Below, piece by piece: positions 43,079 through 53,604 of a stretch of 64,000 nucleotides of DNA (position 1 is its first letter; each line of letters opens with the position of its first letter). The notes beneath the pieces are model-generated. The model was given only the letters and a program-made list of their open reading frames with translations, was not told where the DNA came from and did not search any database. The stretch lies in the NCBI GenBank assembly GCA_016219005.1, contig JACRCN010000031.1, forward strand, positions 62,001-126,000, read 5' to 3'. A program made the translations under genes and the position numbers. Source of the stretch: Deltaproteobacteria bacterium (GTDB taxonomy: Bacteria > Desulfobacterota > Desulfobacteria > Desulfobacterales > SpSt-501).

Positions 43079-43673
43079 ATGAATTCAAGATGATGAGCGC
43101 AAGAGTATATATGCTAAGGCACTCATGATTTGACTTTGCTTTATTCTTTATCGGGTTATTAGTGAGGCTATCATACTATAAGAGTCAAGCAACAAGTGGC
43201 CTTCTGACAGTATAATTTCGCCATTTTTTGCCTCATCCACCCCAATTATATAAGTTCCTGATGGATATTATCGGCCCGTATTTCCTTTTCATAAGGGTTT
43301 TAATCGAGAGCCTGCAAGGGCAATTAGGCTCATTGCATTGAATCCTCCTCAAGATTTTTCGTTAAAGCGCCGATATTCGCAATAACGGAGGGTGCTCTCG
43401 CAGTAAATCAGCCAAAGCAGGAGATTGTGCGTATGATATCAGGGCTGATCGGGGTTAGTCGAAATAATGCAAGGACTAAGGAGGTAAAATTTCGTGTTGC
43501 AATTTTAGAGTAAATACTTTCGTAGTGCAATGGAGGAGATGAGGTTTGTGCAATCTAAGCCCGAAGTTGTTCGATTTCTTAATTTCAATGAACCGGAAAC
43601 CGTACCGCAAATGATGGCAAATTGAGTAAAGTCATATAGTTTAATTCTGTTCAGAGGACAATATTTTGTTTCG
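43079..43673. other. A+T-rich intergenic stretch, no gene recognised
   Basis: About 600 bases between divergent pilin-like and PilZ genes. I see only a distant CGAGAGC/GCTCTCG inverted pair (about 43301 and 43395) and a purine-rich ACTAAGGAGGTAAA (43477-43490) not followed by a useful frame. The base composition suggests decayed or acquired DNA. Confidence 0.5.
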
Positions 43674-43682
43674 GTGTTCGGA

Positions 43683-44015
43683 ATGAAAAGCAATCTCGAA
43701 AGAAGAAAGGGCGCACGTTTACCCCACCTTTCACAAATCAAAGTTAGAGAACTGAACAGTGGTGTTTTTGTTAGAGGCAGGATGTTCAATTACAGCGATA
43801 ATGGTCTATACTTCGAAACTGACATTTTGTTTAATACAGGCGCTGAAGTCTTCATTGCAATTGAGGATTCACCGTTTTGCATATCAGCCACTGGCCATGA
43901 ATTTTATTATGCTGTTATCAAGCATTGCAGCGAATTAGATGATTCCCATTTTCGTTATGGATGTGGTGCTCAGATAGTTGATTCTTTTGGATCAGTTACC
44001 TTCGACCCAAAATAG
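43683..44015 (+). CDS. PilZ domain protein
   Basis: 110 residues, a lone PilZ domain. Both cyclic di-GMP-binding motifs are present at the right spacing: RxxxR in ERRKGAR (near residue 6) and NxSxxG in NYSDNGLYF (near 37). The rest is the beta barrel (AEVFIAIEDSPF, RYGCGAQIVDSF). It should bind cyclic di-GMP and pass the signal to a partner. I chose ATG 43683; a GTG at 43674 adds three residues. It lies beside a GGDEF protein and near an MshEN-type ATPase, which makes a common cyclic di-GMP circuit plausible. Confidence 0.85.
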   Translation: MKSNLERRKGARLPHLSQIKVRELNSGVFVRGRMFNYSDNGLYFETDILFNTGAEVFIAIEDSPFCISATGHEFYYAVIKHCSELDDSHFRYGCGAQIVDSFGSVTFDPK

Positions 44016-44524
44016 AACGATTAATGTAATTGTATTAAATGCATCGATTGAATAGAGACCGTTGCAAAAAACAGAGAGTAATACCCTTGGGTATCCTTCT
44101 TTATAGGCTGTTGATTGTAGGTTTGGCGATAACAATCATGCCTAATAATAAAGGTTTGTTTTGACCATCAACTGCCTTTCTCACACTATAAGCCGATTTA
44201 AACCAGTATAATTATAGACGCCGATCCGGAAATTGCCCCAAGTCCATTCCAAACCAAACATTGCGCCAAAGCAGCCATCTCCTCTGAATATGCATATCAA
44301 TTAAAGTTTTTCAGCGAATTGCCGATCTAACCAGCAGATAAAATCCACAAAACGGGAGGGGTCTTAAATAAAATTCTGCTGATGTATAGTCAGGTCGCTC
44401 CACTGGGCGGAGTGCACGCACCCGAAATTACCCAAGGTTCAGAAACCGGTGGGAAACAATCAGCCTGGATGAAGCAGTCTTACAACAAGACAGTTCGGAC
44501 AATGGCCTTAGCAGGAGGAAATTG
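44016..44524. other. Intergenic stretch, possible structured leader
   Basis: About 500 bases without a gene. The last 130 bases (from about 44385) look structured: CTCC/GGAG in CGCTCCACTGGGCGGAGTGC, GGTTCAGAAACC and the 5-bp hairpin GTCTT-ACAAC-AAGAC (44478-44492), ending in the AGGAGG ribosome site. It does not match a cyclic di-GMP riboswitch that I can recognise. The first part shows nothing. Confidence 0.4.
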
Positions 44525-46390
44525 ATGCATTCTCAAAGGGATTTAAAAGACATATCAAAAAAAATCGGAAGACTGCCGACATTACCCGGCGTAGCGATGC
44601 AAATCCTGCAGGCCATGGGCCGGGACACTCCTAACATCAGGGAAATTTCTGAGATCATTTCGGCTGATGCACCGCTGAGCGCAAAAGTATTGAAGATGGT
44701 CAACTCGCCCTTTTACGGCCTTTCCAACAAGATTATTTCCGTCCATCAGGCAATGGTGTACCTGGGGCTGAATACGGTAAAGAATCTGGCCCTTAGCTTT
44801 TCTCTGATAAAAACGTTTGAACATAAAAACAAATCATCTTTTGACTACGTTCAGTTCTCGAAAGACTCGCTTGTGGGTGCTATCGCTGCCAAGTTAATAG
44901 CCGAAAAAACAAACCAGAAGCATGGAGAAAACGCATTCTTCCTGGGTCTTCTCCAGAATATCGGCATGCCGATCATGGCTGGGAGCATGCCCAATCAATA
45001 TGAAGAAGTCATCATGAAAACTAAGTCATGCAGGGAATCCTTCCACGAAGTTGAAAGCAAGCTTTTAGGATTAAATCACATGGAGGTCGGCGAGTACGTC
45101 ACTCATGCTTGGGGGCTACCCGTCAGCATGACGGAGCCTATCGGGGCGCATCATAATCCAGGGCCTATGACGTCCGGTTCGGACGATATTGAATCTTTAA
45201 TAAAAACACTCCACCTGTCTTCCTTGTACATAAATTTATATAACAGCTCAGACACCAAAGCTAACTATGCTGAAATCGAAAATTGTATCCGAGCTTATGG
45301 ACTCAATTCGATGATAAATAATTCAGCCACAGTAAAGGAGATCACTGAAGGCATTAAAAACCTTTTTCCCATATTTGAGATAAAAATAAATGAGAAGAAG
45401 TATATCGACATCATCGAGACAGCCAGATACGAGTCGGATAAACTATCAAGCGACTTGCTCGATCAGCTACACAATCAAAGCGAGTGCTTGAATCAACTCA
45501 CACAACAAGTATGCCTTGACGGCATGACTCAGCTTAATAATCACAAGAGCTTCCTGGAGATCATGCACCAGGAAATCAAACGTGCCACCCGCTACAAGAC
45601 ACCCTTAAGCATCATAATAGCGGATGTGGACCATTTCAAATCAGTTAACGACTTTTTCGGGCATCAGGCTGGAGATCATGCATTGAAGTGTGTGTCTGCT
45701 CATCTCAAAAAACTGTTACGCGACTCAGACCACATCGCCCGATATGGAGGTGAGGAGTTTGGTATTATTCTGCCCATGACACCACTCAAGGAGGCAATAC
45801 AAGCCGCCGAGAGATTGAGAAAGTCTATAGAATCAGAAAAGATTGTTTACCGAGATCGATCAATTTCAGTTACCATGAGTTTTGGCGTTGCATTTTTAGA
45901 AACCAACCGACAAATCGATGTCGAAGGCCTTATCAAAATGGCCGATGAAGCTTTATATGATGCGAAGAATACCGGTCGAAATAAGTGCTGTCATTACAAA
46001 CTACAGAATCCGGAGAAGACGGCTGTACCCACCGTGCTGGTTATCGATGATGAAGAGCTCGTTCTGGTGACCGTTACCAAAATGCTGGAGCGATTAGGAT
46101 TCGCGGTATTAGCCGCTACATCTGGTCGGGAAGCCTCAGATCTATTGCATCAAAAGGGGATAAAGATCGACATGGTGATCATGGACATGGTTATGCCCGA
46201 CACAAGCCCCGATAAAATGCTAAAAGATATTCGCGAAATTCATTCCGAGAGCAAAGTGGTGCTTACAAGTGGCCATAATTTGAGCAGTGGAAGTAATCAA
46301 AATCTTTTGAATAAAACAAACGGTTTTCTGCAAAAACCATATCAATTGACTGAATTGTCACAAATCGTTCAAGCAACATTGAACAGTTAA
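44525..46390 (+). CDS. HDOD-GGDEF-receiver protein, diguanylate cyclase
   Basis: 621 residues. HDOD domain at about 10-210 (LPTLPGVAMQIL, SAKVLKMVNSPFYGL), a helical linker, a GGDEF domain (about 325-490) with active-site GGEEF in ARYGGEEFGI and an RxxD inhibitory site (RDSD) five residues before it, then a receiver at the C-terminus (about 500-621, VLVIDDEELV, MDMVMPD, QKPYQLTEL). It should make cyclic di-GMP under product inhibition. A receiver behind the GGDEF domain is an unusual order. AGGAGG stands 6 bases before ATG 44525. Its codon use is more A+T-rich than the flanking core genes. Confidence 0.92.
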   Translation: MHSQRDLKDISKKIGRLPTLPGVAMQILQAMGRDTPNIREISEIISADAPLSAKVLKMVNSPFYGLSNKIISVHQAMVYLGLNTVKNLALSFSLIKTFEHKNKSSFDYVQFSKDSLVGAIAAKLIAEKTNQKHGENAFFLGLLQNIGMPIMAGSMPNQYEEVIMKTKSCRESFHEVESKLLGLNHMEVGEYVTHAWGLPVSMTEPIGAHHNPGPMTSGSDDIESLIKTLHLSSLYINLYNSSDTKANYAEIENCIRAYGLNSMINNSATVKEITEGIKNLFPIFEIKINEKKYIDIIETARYESDKLSSDLLDQLHNQSECLNQLTQQVCLDGMTQLNNHKSFLEIMHQEIKRATRYKTPLSIIIADVDHFKSVNDFFGHQAGDHALKCVSAHLKKLLRDSDHIARYGGEEFGIILPMTPLKEAIQAAERLRKSIESEKIVYRDRSISVTMSFGVAFLETNRQIDVEGLIKMADEALYDAKNTGRNKCCHYKLQNPEKTAVPTVLVIDDEELVLVTVTKMLERLGFAVLAATSGREASDLLHQKGIKIDMVIMDMVMPDTSPDKMLKDIREIHSESKVVLTSGHNLSSGSNQNLLNKTNGFLQKPYQLTELSQIVQATLNS

Positions 46391-46409
46391 AAAAAAGAAG
46401 AGCGAATAA

Positions 46410-46576
46410 ATGAAGGAAGCTATCATTCTTAAGCGAATAGCCCTGAACCTCAATATAAAAAATACATCGAAATTGAGGTCCTTGGTGACGAGATTTTGAA
46501 ATCGATTGATGCGGATTCAATAGATTTCGAAAAAGTCGTGAAACAAAAAGTTATCGAATACATCAAATCGTTGTAA
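46410..46576 (+). pseudogene. Remnant of a small hypothetical gene
   Basis: From ATG 46410 one frame reads MKEAIILKRIALNLNIKN and stops at TGA; the frame one base off continues with YKKYIEIEVLGDEILKSI and ends VVKQKVIEYIKSL at TAA 46574-46576. The second half has protein-like composition but no start. A frameshifted small gene is the simplest reading; chance cannot be excluded. The following 46577-46903 shows nothing I recognise. Confidence 0.25.
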
Positions 46577-46903
46577 TCAAGTGGCAAAAATATCCAGTGA
46601 CTAATAGAATTATTGGGGACCTTTGATTTCTGGTGGTTTCCTCGAAGTAATCGCTAGCGAACGGATTTCATGAAGAATTCGAATATCATCCCCATTTGGG
46701 GTAGGCACGATAGACGATGTTTCCTATCAAAATCTGCATCGATCCGGCAGTGAATCGCTCAACGCTCTTAGAAGATGGGGTCCGGGCGGAGGCTTCCGCA
46801 TGAGTGTTCATTAGAGAAAAATAGCGCTCAAGAGACGCGAATCAAGAAACGGGCAAGTCGTTGCGAAGCAAGGGGGACGGATTTACTCTGGGGGGACTGG
46901 CGC

Positions 46904-49900
46904 ATGACAGATCGAACGAGCATATCAGGCATCACCGAGCCTCGCTCCGTATTCGTCAAGCGGCTCCTTGCGATCGTCGTGGTGACGAATTTGTTCATTA
47001 TCGGCCTGGCGGGTCTATTGCTGCAGCAGGCCAGGCAGCAATACGAGGAACGCGCCGAGATTACGACGCAGAACTTGTCGCATGCGTTGGCGGGACACAT
47101 CACCGACGCGGTCGACAAGATCGATCTGACCGTGCTCACGGTGGCCGATGAAGTGGAGAAACAGCTTGCTGGGGGCGGCATCGACGCACAGACGCTGAAT
47201 GCGTTTATTGTCCGGAACCATGCCCGCCTGCCGGTTTTGGACGGCCTGCGCGTGGTAAACGCTCAAGGGGAGAATGCGTACGGCATCGGCATAACTCCTG
47301 GCGCGCGGACCAGCGTTGCCGATCGTGCCTACTTCGCACGCCTGCGCAGCGACCCGAACGCGGGGGTGGTTATCTCTGAGCCGGTGGTGGGACGAATCAG
47401 CAAGAAATGGTCGATCATCCTCGCACGCAGGGTCAATCAGCCGGATGGTTCGTTCGCCGGGCTGGTCTACGGTGCGATTGCGCTGGAGCACTTTTTCACG
47501 ACATTCTCCTCACCTCGATGTCGGCAAGCACGGGTCGATTGCATTACGCGATAAGGAACTGGCTCTTATTGTGCGCTATCCGGAACCACAGGAAGCCAGC
47601 AAGGCAGTCGGGACGAAGAATGCCTCCTTCGATCTGCAGAACGCGATTCAGGCACGAAAGGATGCCGGAAGTTATCGCTCCGCTCATGCTTTCGACAATA
47701 TCCCACGAACCTACTCGTACCACAAGGTATCCGATCGCCTCCTCTACGTCATCGTCGGGCTATCATACGAGGACTATCTTGGCGCATGGTGGAGTGAGGC
47801 TGCTTGGGTTTCAGCACTGGTGGCGCTCTTCATCCTCGGCACGCTCATTTCGTCATGGTTGGTTTACCGTGGCTGGATGCGCAGAGCCAACGCTGTCAAA
47901 GCCCTGGCGCGCCAAGAAGAGGCGGTGCAGGAAAGCGAGGAAAAATATCGCGCGCTCGTCGAGAACATTAATGACGTCGTTTTCACGGTGGATATTCAGG
48001 GGCTGTTCACATATCTGAGCCCTGTTATTGAGAAAATCAGCGGATACACCTCCGAAGAGATGATAGGGCAGTCCTTCTCCAGGTTCATTTTTCAGGATGA
48101 TCTGCCCATGCTGATGGAACGATTCCATAGGATGGTTGCCGGAAAAATTGGTCCGGCCGACTATCGGATTGTAACCAAGACCGGTGAGGTTCGCTGGGTG
48201 CGATCATCCAGCCGACCCATGATTGTGGACGGCAAAGCAGTGGCAATTCAGGGCTTAATTAGCGATATCACCGAACGCAGGGGCACTGAAGAAGCGTTGC
48301 GGGACAGCGAGGAACGGCACCGCAGAATAGTTGAAGCCTCGAGCGACGCCTTTCTCCTCCGATCCGGGGGAATAGTCATCTACGCGAACCCGGCCGCGTT
48401 CAAACTGTTTCGGGCGAATCATCCAGGAGATTTGATTGGAAAACGATACTTAGGCTTGGTTCATCCCGACGACCGGGCCCTATCAGTCGAACGGGTGAAA
48501 AAGAGCATAGACGAAAACTGGATTGCATCTCCCCGCGAACACCGAATTTTAGCTCTTGATGGGCAGGTTGTGGAAGTTGAATCCACTGGAGTGCCGGTTC
48601 AGCACCAAGGCGAGACCCATATTTTTGGAGTTTTCCGCGATATTACCGAACGCAAGCAGGCCGATCAAGAAAAGAAGAAACTTGAGGGACAGCTTCAGCA
48701 AACTCAGAAAATGGAGGCCATCGGAACGCTGGCTGGAGGGATTGCCCATGATTTTAATAACATCTTGAGCGTGATCATCGGAAACGCCGAGCTTATGAAT
48801 TTTACGGGCGATATTAGCCCATCCGTAAGGACCAGCTTGGACCAGATTCTTGCTGTTTCTCAGCGCGCAAAGCAGCTGGTTCGTCAAATTCTTGCCTTCA
48901 GTCGGCATGGAAGACAGGAAAAGATTGTTATGAATCTGAAATCTGTTGTCAAAGAAACCTTGGAGTTCCTGCGAGCTTCCCTGCCTGCTTTCATTCAAGT
49001 GCGTCATTACCTGGAGCAGGATTCCGGTACCATCATGGCTGACCCCACCCAGATGCAGCAGATCTTGATGAACTTGTGCACCAATGCCAGTCACGCCATG
49101 GAAAAAAACGGAGGGGTCTTGCAAATCATTCTGGTCAACACGCCACTCACCGAGGAAGATGTGCGCATTCATCCGGAGGTGGAGCCGGGAAACTACGTGA
49201 AGATCACCGTTTCGGATACCGGTCACGGAATGGAGCCGTCGGTGCTGGAGCGGATTTTCGATCCCTATTTTACCACCAAAGAACCGGGCAAGGGAACCGG
49301 TTTGGGATTGGCGGTTGTGCACGGAATCGTCAAGTCCCACGGGGGGATGATCAAGGTTTATAGCGAGGTCGGGAAAGGGACAGCTTTCACGATCTACCTG
49401 CCACGGGCCATGGGCTTTGAGAAGGTCGCCGATTCGCCCATGCAACCACTTGTCATGGGAACCGAGAGGATACTATTCGTTGACGATGAAAAAGCACTGG
49501 CTGATCTTGGCCGACAATTGCTTGGAGAACTGGGGTATCAGGTGGAAACCAGGGCCAGCTCGATTGAAGCGTTTGAGGCATTTCGGGCGAACCCGGAGAA
49601 GTTTGATCTCGTGATCACCGATTTGGCCATGCCACAGATGACCGGATTGAATCTGGCAAGAAAAATCATGGAAATCCGACCCGGCATGCCCATCATTCTT
49701 TGCACCGGTTTCAGCGAGCAGGCCAATGAACAAGCCGCGGGTGCCATTGGGATTCGCGCGTTTCTCTATAAACCGCTGGTGATGCGGGATATCGCCGATG
49801 CGGTCCGCAACGCCCTTGATTCACACTTACAAAAGCCGGATAGACACGCTTTCGGGTTCCAACACGGCAGAGACAAGCTGATTGCCAATGATTATAGTGA

Positions 49901-49907
49901 GTGCTGA
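46904..49907 (+). pseudogene. Hybrid histidine kinase (dCache, two PAS, HisKA, HATPase, REC) split by a frameshift
   Basis: Frame 1 runs from ATG 46904 (GGGGG ribosome site) through a membrane helix (RLLAIVVVTNLFIIGLAGLL) and the dCache domain (DRAYFARLRSDP, ILARRV), then leaves the family at 47513. Frame 2, one base later, resumes with LDVGKHGSIALRDKE and continues to 49907: second membrane helix (about 47797-47875), PAS, PAS, HisKA (LAGGIAHDFNNIL), HATPase (GTGLGLAVVHGIVKSHGG) and a receiver (DLVITDLAMPQMTG). Deleting one C of the pair 47513-47514 restores a 1000-residue protein reading FSSLDVGKHG. Either a real inactivating insertion or a sequencing error; everything else is intact. Its kinase-receiver half is a paralogue of the next gene. 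Confidence 0.8.
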
Positions 49908-50000
49908 TCATCGCCGCCCTTTCCCTGTCCTTCTATTCTCCGTGTCGCGACGTTTTCCTCCTGCAGACGGACGGCTTCAAGAATCAACCGGAGCGCTGGC

Positions 50001-53000
50001 ATGCGAAAAGCTGTTCGCAGCGTCATCCTGTTTCTCGTCGTTTGTTTTTTCGATGGCATGGTATCTGTGCCGGAGGGCCTGCCGGCCGATCGGCCGCCTG
50101 CCGTGTTGGTCCTCAGCTCCTATCACCAGGGCTATGAATGGTCCGATAGGCAGATCGAAGGACTGATAGCGGGCCTCCAAGCGGTGTACCCGACGATTTC
50201 TCCATTCATCGAATACCTGGATTTAAGAAGATTCCCCGAGGAGAGCTACGCACAGCAGTTGAAAGCGCTTCTTGCGGAGAAGTGCCGCGGCCGGAACCTT
50301 GATGCCGCGATCGTCCTGGACAATCCCGCCTTTGACCTGATCCTGGCTCATCGCGCGGACATCCTGCCTGAAGTCCCCGTCGTATTTGCCGGCATCGACG
50401 GCTTCAAACCGGCCATGCTGGAGGGACAGCGCCGGATCACGGGCATTGCGGAGGTCCGGGACTATCAGGGCACGCTGGCCCTAGCCCTTGCGCTGCACCC
50501 CGGCACCCGCCAGGTCTTCGCCGTCAACGACCACACGCCCAGCGGCATGGCCGTGCGCCGTGAGATGGAGGCCGTTCGTCAGGCCTTCCGGGACCGGGTT
50601 GAGGTGGTTTTCAACGCGCCCGCCACCTATGAGGAATTGGAGGCACAGATCGCCGACCTGCCCCCGCATGCCATCGTCTTTATAGCGGGTTTTTCCACGG
50701 ACCGGGAGGGGGTGACGCTCAACCTATCGCTCAGCACCGAAAAGCTGACCGCCCGGGCCCGTGTGCCCGTTTATGCCACGCATGACACCCGCCTGGGTCA
50801 CGGCATCGTTGGTGGAATGCTCATCGGGTCGCAGGAACACGGCCTGCACGCCGCGGCGCTGGCGCTGAGAGTGCTGGCGGGTGAGGAACCTGACTCGATT
50901 CCGGTGGATACCCGCGGCACCTCCCGGCCCATGTTCGACTATCGCCAGTTGAAGCGATTCAACATCCCGGTCGATGCGCTGCCTGCCGGCAGCATGATCA
51001 TGAATCGGCCCGTTTCCTTTTACCAGAAACACAAGGATGTCCTATGGACGGGAGCCGGCGTAGTGGCGGCGCTGCTTTCCCTGGTGCTTTGTCTTGCGGC
51101 GCTTCTGGCCAGAAAAAACCGGGCAGAGCGAGCGTTGCGGGAAAGCGAAGACCGCTACCGGCTGCTGCTGAACGTCGTTCCGGACAGCATCTCCGTGTTC
51201 GTGGATGAGCGGTTCGTTTTCATCAACCCAAGCGGCCTCGAGATGCTCGGAGCCAAATCGGCTGATGAAGTCCTGGGTCGGCCGATATGGGATTTCTGCC
51301 ATCCCGACTACCGCTTGCTGGGCGAGCAGCGGTTCCGTCAGTGCCTGAAGGAAGGAGTCTGTCAGCCATTGGCTGAATTCGAAATCACTCGACTGGATGG
51401 GAAGGGCGGAACCGTGGAATCAGCGGCGGTACCGGTGATGTACCAAGGCCGAAATGCGGTCCTGGCAGTGTGGAGAGACATCACCGATAGCATCCAGGCT
51501 GAGCGGTCGCTTCGGGAAAGCGAAGCCAATTTTCGTCTGCTCGTGGAAACCGCGCCGGAGGCCATTTTCATTCAGACGAAGGGCCGGTTTGCCTATCTGA
51601 ATTCAGCCGCTTTGAAGCTGTTCGGAGCCGAGTCAGCGGACCAGTTGCTTCGCCGGCCGGCGTTTGAAAGGATTCATCCGGATTTCCATCGTGCCGTGCA
51701 TGAAAGAGCGCAGATCCTGACCAGGGAACAAAGGCCCGTACCCTCCATGGAAGAAGTGTACCTGAAAATGGATGGAGGCCATATTGATGTCGATGTCAGC
51801 GCCGTACCATTCAAGTTTCAGGGACAAAACGGCGCGCTGGTGTTCGTCCGGGACATCACCGGACGCAAGAAGGTGGAAGCAGCCCTCCGAGAAAGCGAGG
51901 AGAACTACCGGCTGTTCTTCGACAATGCGCTCGATGCCATCTTCATCGCCCAGGACGGGGTTATCAAGTTCCCCAATCAGAGAGTTTTAGACTGGTCAGG
52001 TCTGAGTGCCGAAAAGTTGAAACACGTAGCCTTTGAAACCTTTATTCATCCTGAAGATCGTGCTGCGGCTGTGGAACGCTACCAACGCAGGCTAAGGGGC
52101 GAGAATATCCCCATGCCCAATGTCTTCAGGCTCATCCATCCAAAGGGTCAGGAATTCTGGGTCCAGGCCAGTGCCGTGTCAATCGACTGGGAGGGCAGGC
52201 CGGCCCAATTAAATTTTGTCAGGGACATCACCGCGCAGAAAAAGCTCGAAGACCAGCTGGTCCAAGCTCAAAAAATGGAGGCGATCGGCAGCCTCGCAGG
52301 AGGGATCGCCCACGATTTCAACAACATCCTCAGCGTGATCATCGGCAACTCGGAGATTCTCGACCTGACGAACGCCGTGGAATCATCGGCAAAGGACAGT
52401 TTAAGCCAGATCATGGCCGCCGCCCAAAGAGCCAAGCAGTTGGTCAAGCAGATCCTGGCCTTCAGTCGCCACACCAAGCAGGAGAAACATATAATCAACC
52501 TGAAGCCGATCGTGAAAGAAACCATAGAATTTCTACGGTCCTCCCTGCCTGCGGCCATACAGTTGAAATATCATCTTGATCCGAACTCCGGCCAGGTCCT
52601 GGCGGACACCACCCAGATGCAGCAGGTGCTCATGAATCTGTGCACCAATGCCAGCCATGCCATGGAAACGGAAGGCGGTGTCCTTGAGATCGATCTGCGC
52701 AATGTGGAACTCGCTGAAGAAGATGTGCGGTTTGAATCGGAAGTGGAAGCCGGGGGTTATGCCAGGCTGACCGTATCGGACACCGGCCACGGCATCGATC
52801 CCACCATACTGTCGCGGATATTCGAGCCCTACTTCACCACCAAGGAGCAAGGCAAGGGAACCGGATTGGGGCTGTCCGTCGTGCACGGGATCATCAAATC
52901 CTACGGGGGCATGATCAGGGTTTACAGCGAAATGGGCAAAGGCACGTCTTTCAGGGTCTATGTTCCGCTGGCCGGGGACCTCGCCATGTCCGAAGCAGCC

Positions 53001-53438
53001 CCCCCAGGGCCTCTGCCAACGGGTGATGAGCGGATACTCTTTGTCGACGATGAACCGGTATTGGCCGACATCAGCCGCCGGATGCTCGGCCGATTGGGTT
53101 ACCGGGTTGAGGTCCGAACCAGCCCGGTCGAGGCCCTGGAAGCATTTCGGGCGAACCCGGGAAAATTCGACCTGGTCATCACCGACATGAACATGCCGCA
53201 AATGACCGGCCTAAAGCTGGCTAGAAAGCTGACCGAGATCAGGCCCGGCACGGCCATTATTTTGTGCACCGGGTTCAGCGATCAAGCCAACGAGGAGAGA
53301 GCCCAGGCCATGGGAATTCGAGCCTTTCTGCTGAAGCCTATGGTCATGCGTGATCTCGCCGAAGCTGTGCGGAAAGCCCTTGACGAGCCTTGGCGACAGA
53401 ACGCAGCCGCCCATGAAGAGCGCAAGAACCCATCTTAA
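50001..53438 (+). CDS. Hybrid histidine kinase with periplasmic ABC-substrate-binding sensor, three PAS, HisKA, HATPase, REC
   Basis: 1145 residues. A signal segment (1-28) leads to a periplasmic binding-protein domain of the ABC_sub_bind type (about 30-325: VLVLSSYHQGYEWSDRQ, DAAIVLDNPAFDLIL, GGMLIGSQEHG), a membrane helix (about 348-372), PAS domains at about 380-495, 503-625 and 630-750, HisKA (LAGGIAHDFNNIL), HATPase (GTGLGLSVVHGIIKSYGG) and a receiver (DLVITDMNMPQMTGL). It should sense a small ligand outside and signal through its own receiver. It follows the frameshifted kinase by 93 bases and shares its C-terminal half, so tandem duplication is likely. Confidence 0.9.
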   Translation: MRKAVRSVILFLVVCFFDGMVSVPEGLPADRPPAVLVLSSYHQGYEWSDRQIEGLIAGLQAVYPTISPFIEYLDLRRFPEESYAQQLKALLAEKCRGRNLDAAIVLDNPAFDLILAHRADILPEVPVVFAGIDGFKPAMLEGQRRITGIAEVRDYQGTLALALALHPGTRQVFAVNDHTPSGMAVRREMEAVRQAFRDRVEVVFNAPATYEELEAQIADLPPHAIVFIAGFSTDREGVTLNLSLSTEKLTARARVPVYATHDTRLGHGIVGGMLIGSQEHGLHAAALALRVLAGEEPDSIPVDTRGTSRPMFDYRQLKRFNIPVDALPAGSMIMNRPVSFYQKHKDVLWTGAGVVAALLSLVLCLAALLARKNRAERALRESEDRYRLLLNVVPDSISVFVDERFVFINPSGLEMLGAKSADEVLGRPIWDFCHPDYRLLGEQRFRQCLKEGVCQPLAEFEITRLDGKGGTVESAAVPVMYQGRNAVLAVWRDITDSIQAERSLRESEANFRLLVETAPEAIFIQTKGRFAYLNSAALKLFGAESADQLLRRPAFERIHPDFHRAVHERAQILTREQRPVPSMEEVYLKMDGGHIDVDVSAVPFKFQGQNGALVFVRDITGRKKVEAALRESEENYRLFFDNALDAIFIAQDGVIKFPNQRVLDWSGLSAEKLKHVAFETFIHPEDRAAAVERYQRRLRGENIPMPNVFRLIHPKGQEFWVQASAVSIDWEGRPAQLNFVRDITAQKKLEDQLVQAQKMEAIGSLAGGIAHDFNNILSVIIGNSEILDLTNAVESSAKDSLSQIMAAAQRAKQLVKQILAFSRHTKQEKHIINLKPIVKETIEFLRSSLPAAIQLKYHLDPNSGQVLADTTQMQQVLMNLCTNASHAMETEGGVLEIDLRNVELAEEDVRFESEVEAGGYARLTVSDTGHGIDPTILSRIFEPYFTTKEQGKGTGLGLSVVHGIIKSYGGMIRVYSEMGKGTSFRVYVPLAGDLAMSEAAPPGPLPTGDERILFVDDEPVLADISRRMLGRLGYRVEVRTSPVEALEAFRANPGKFDLVITDMNMPQMTGLKLARKLTEIRPGTAIILCTGFSDQANEERAQAMGIRAFLLKPMVMRDLAEAVRKALDEPWRQNAAAHEERKNPS

Positions 53439-53604
53439 AAATTGCATCTGATGCCGCCTTCGGTCAGGCGGGGATCGCGGCCGATGCCGTCCTCATTGAG
53501 AAGATGGGTGAGCTCCCGGGCCTTTTTAGAGCCGCTATGCCGACCGAGCAGAGTTCGGGGAGGGGCATTTCTGAATTGCGACGCAGCAGTCAAATCTGGT
53601 TTGT

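Noticed and set aside
43505-43789. 94-codon minus-strand frame between pilin-like and PilZ genes
   Set aside because: It overlaps the PilZ start, has no ribosome site and no family features.
44380-44520. Cyclic di-GMP (GEMM) riboswitch before the GGDEF gene
   Set aside because: The characteristic GGCAAACC and GAAA tetraloop-receptor strings of the GEMM-I class are absent, and no GEMM-II pattern was seen.
47490-47530. Programmed ribosomal frameshift in the hybrid kinase
   Set aside because: No slippery heptamer, stop-linked shift site or downstream pseudoknot was seen; one extra C explains the break.
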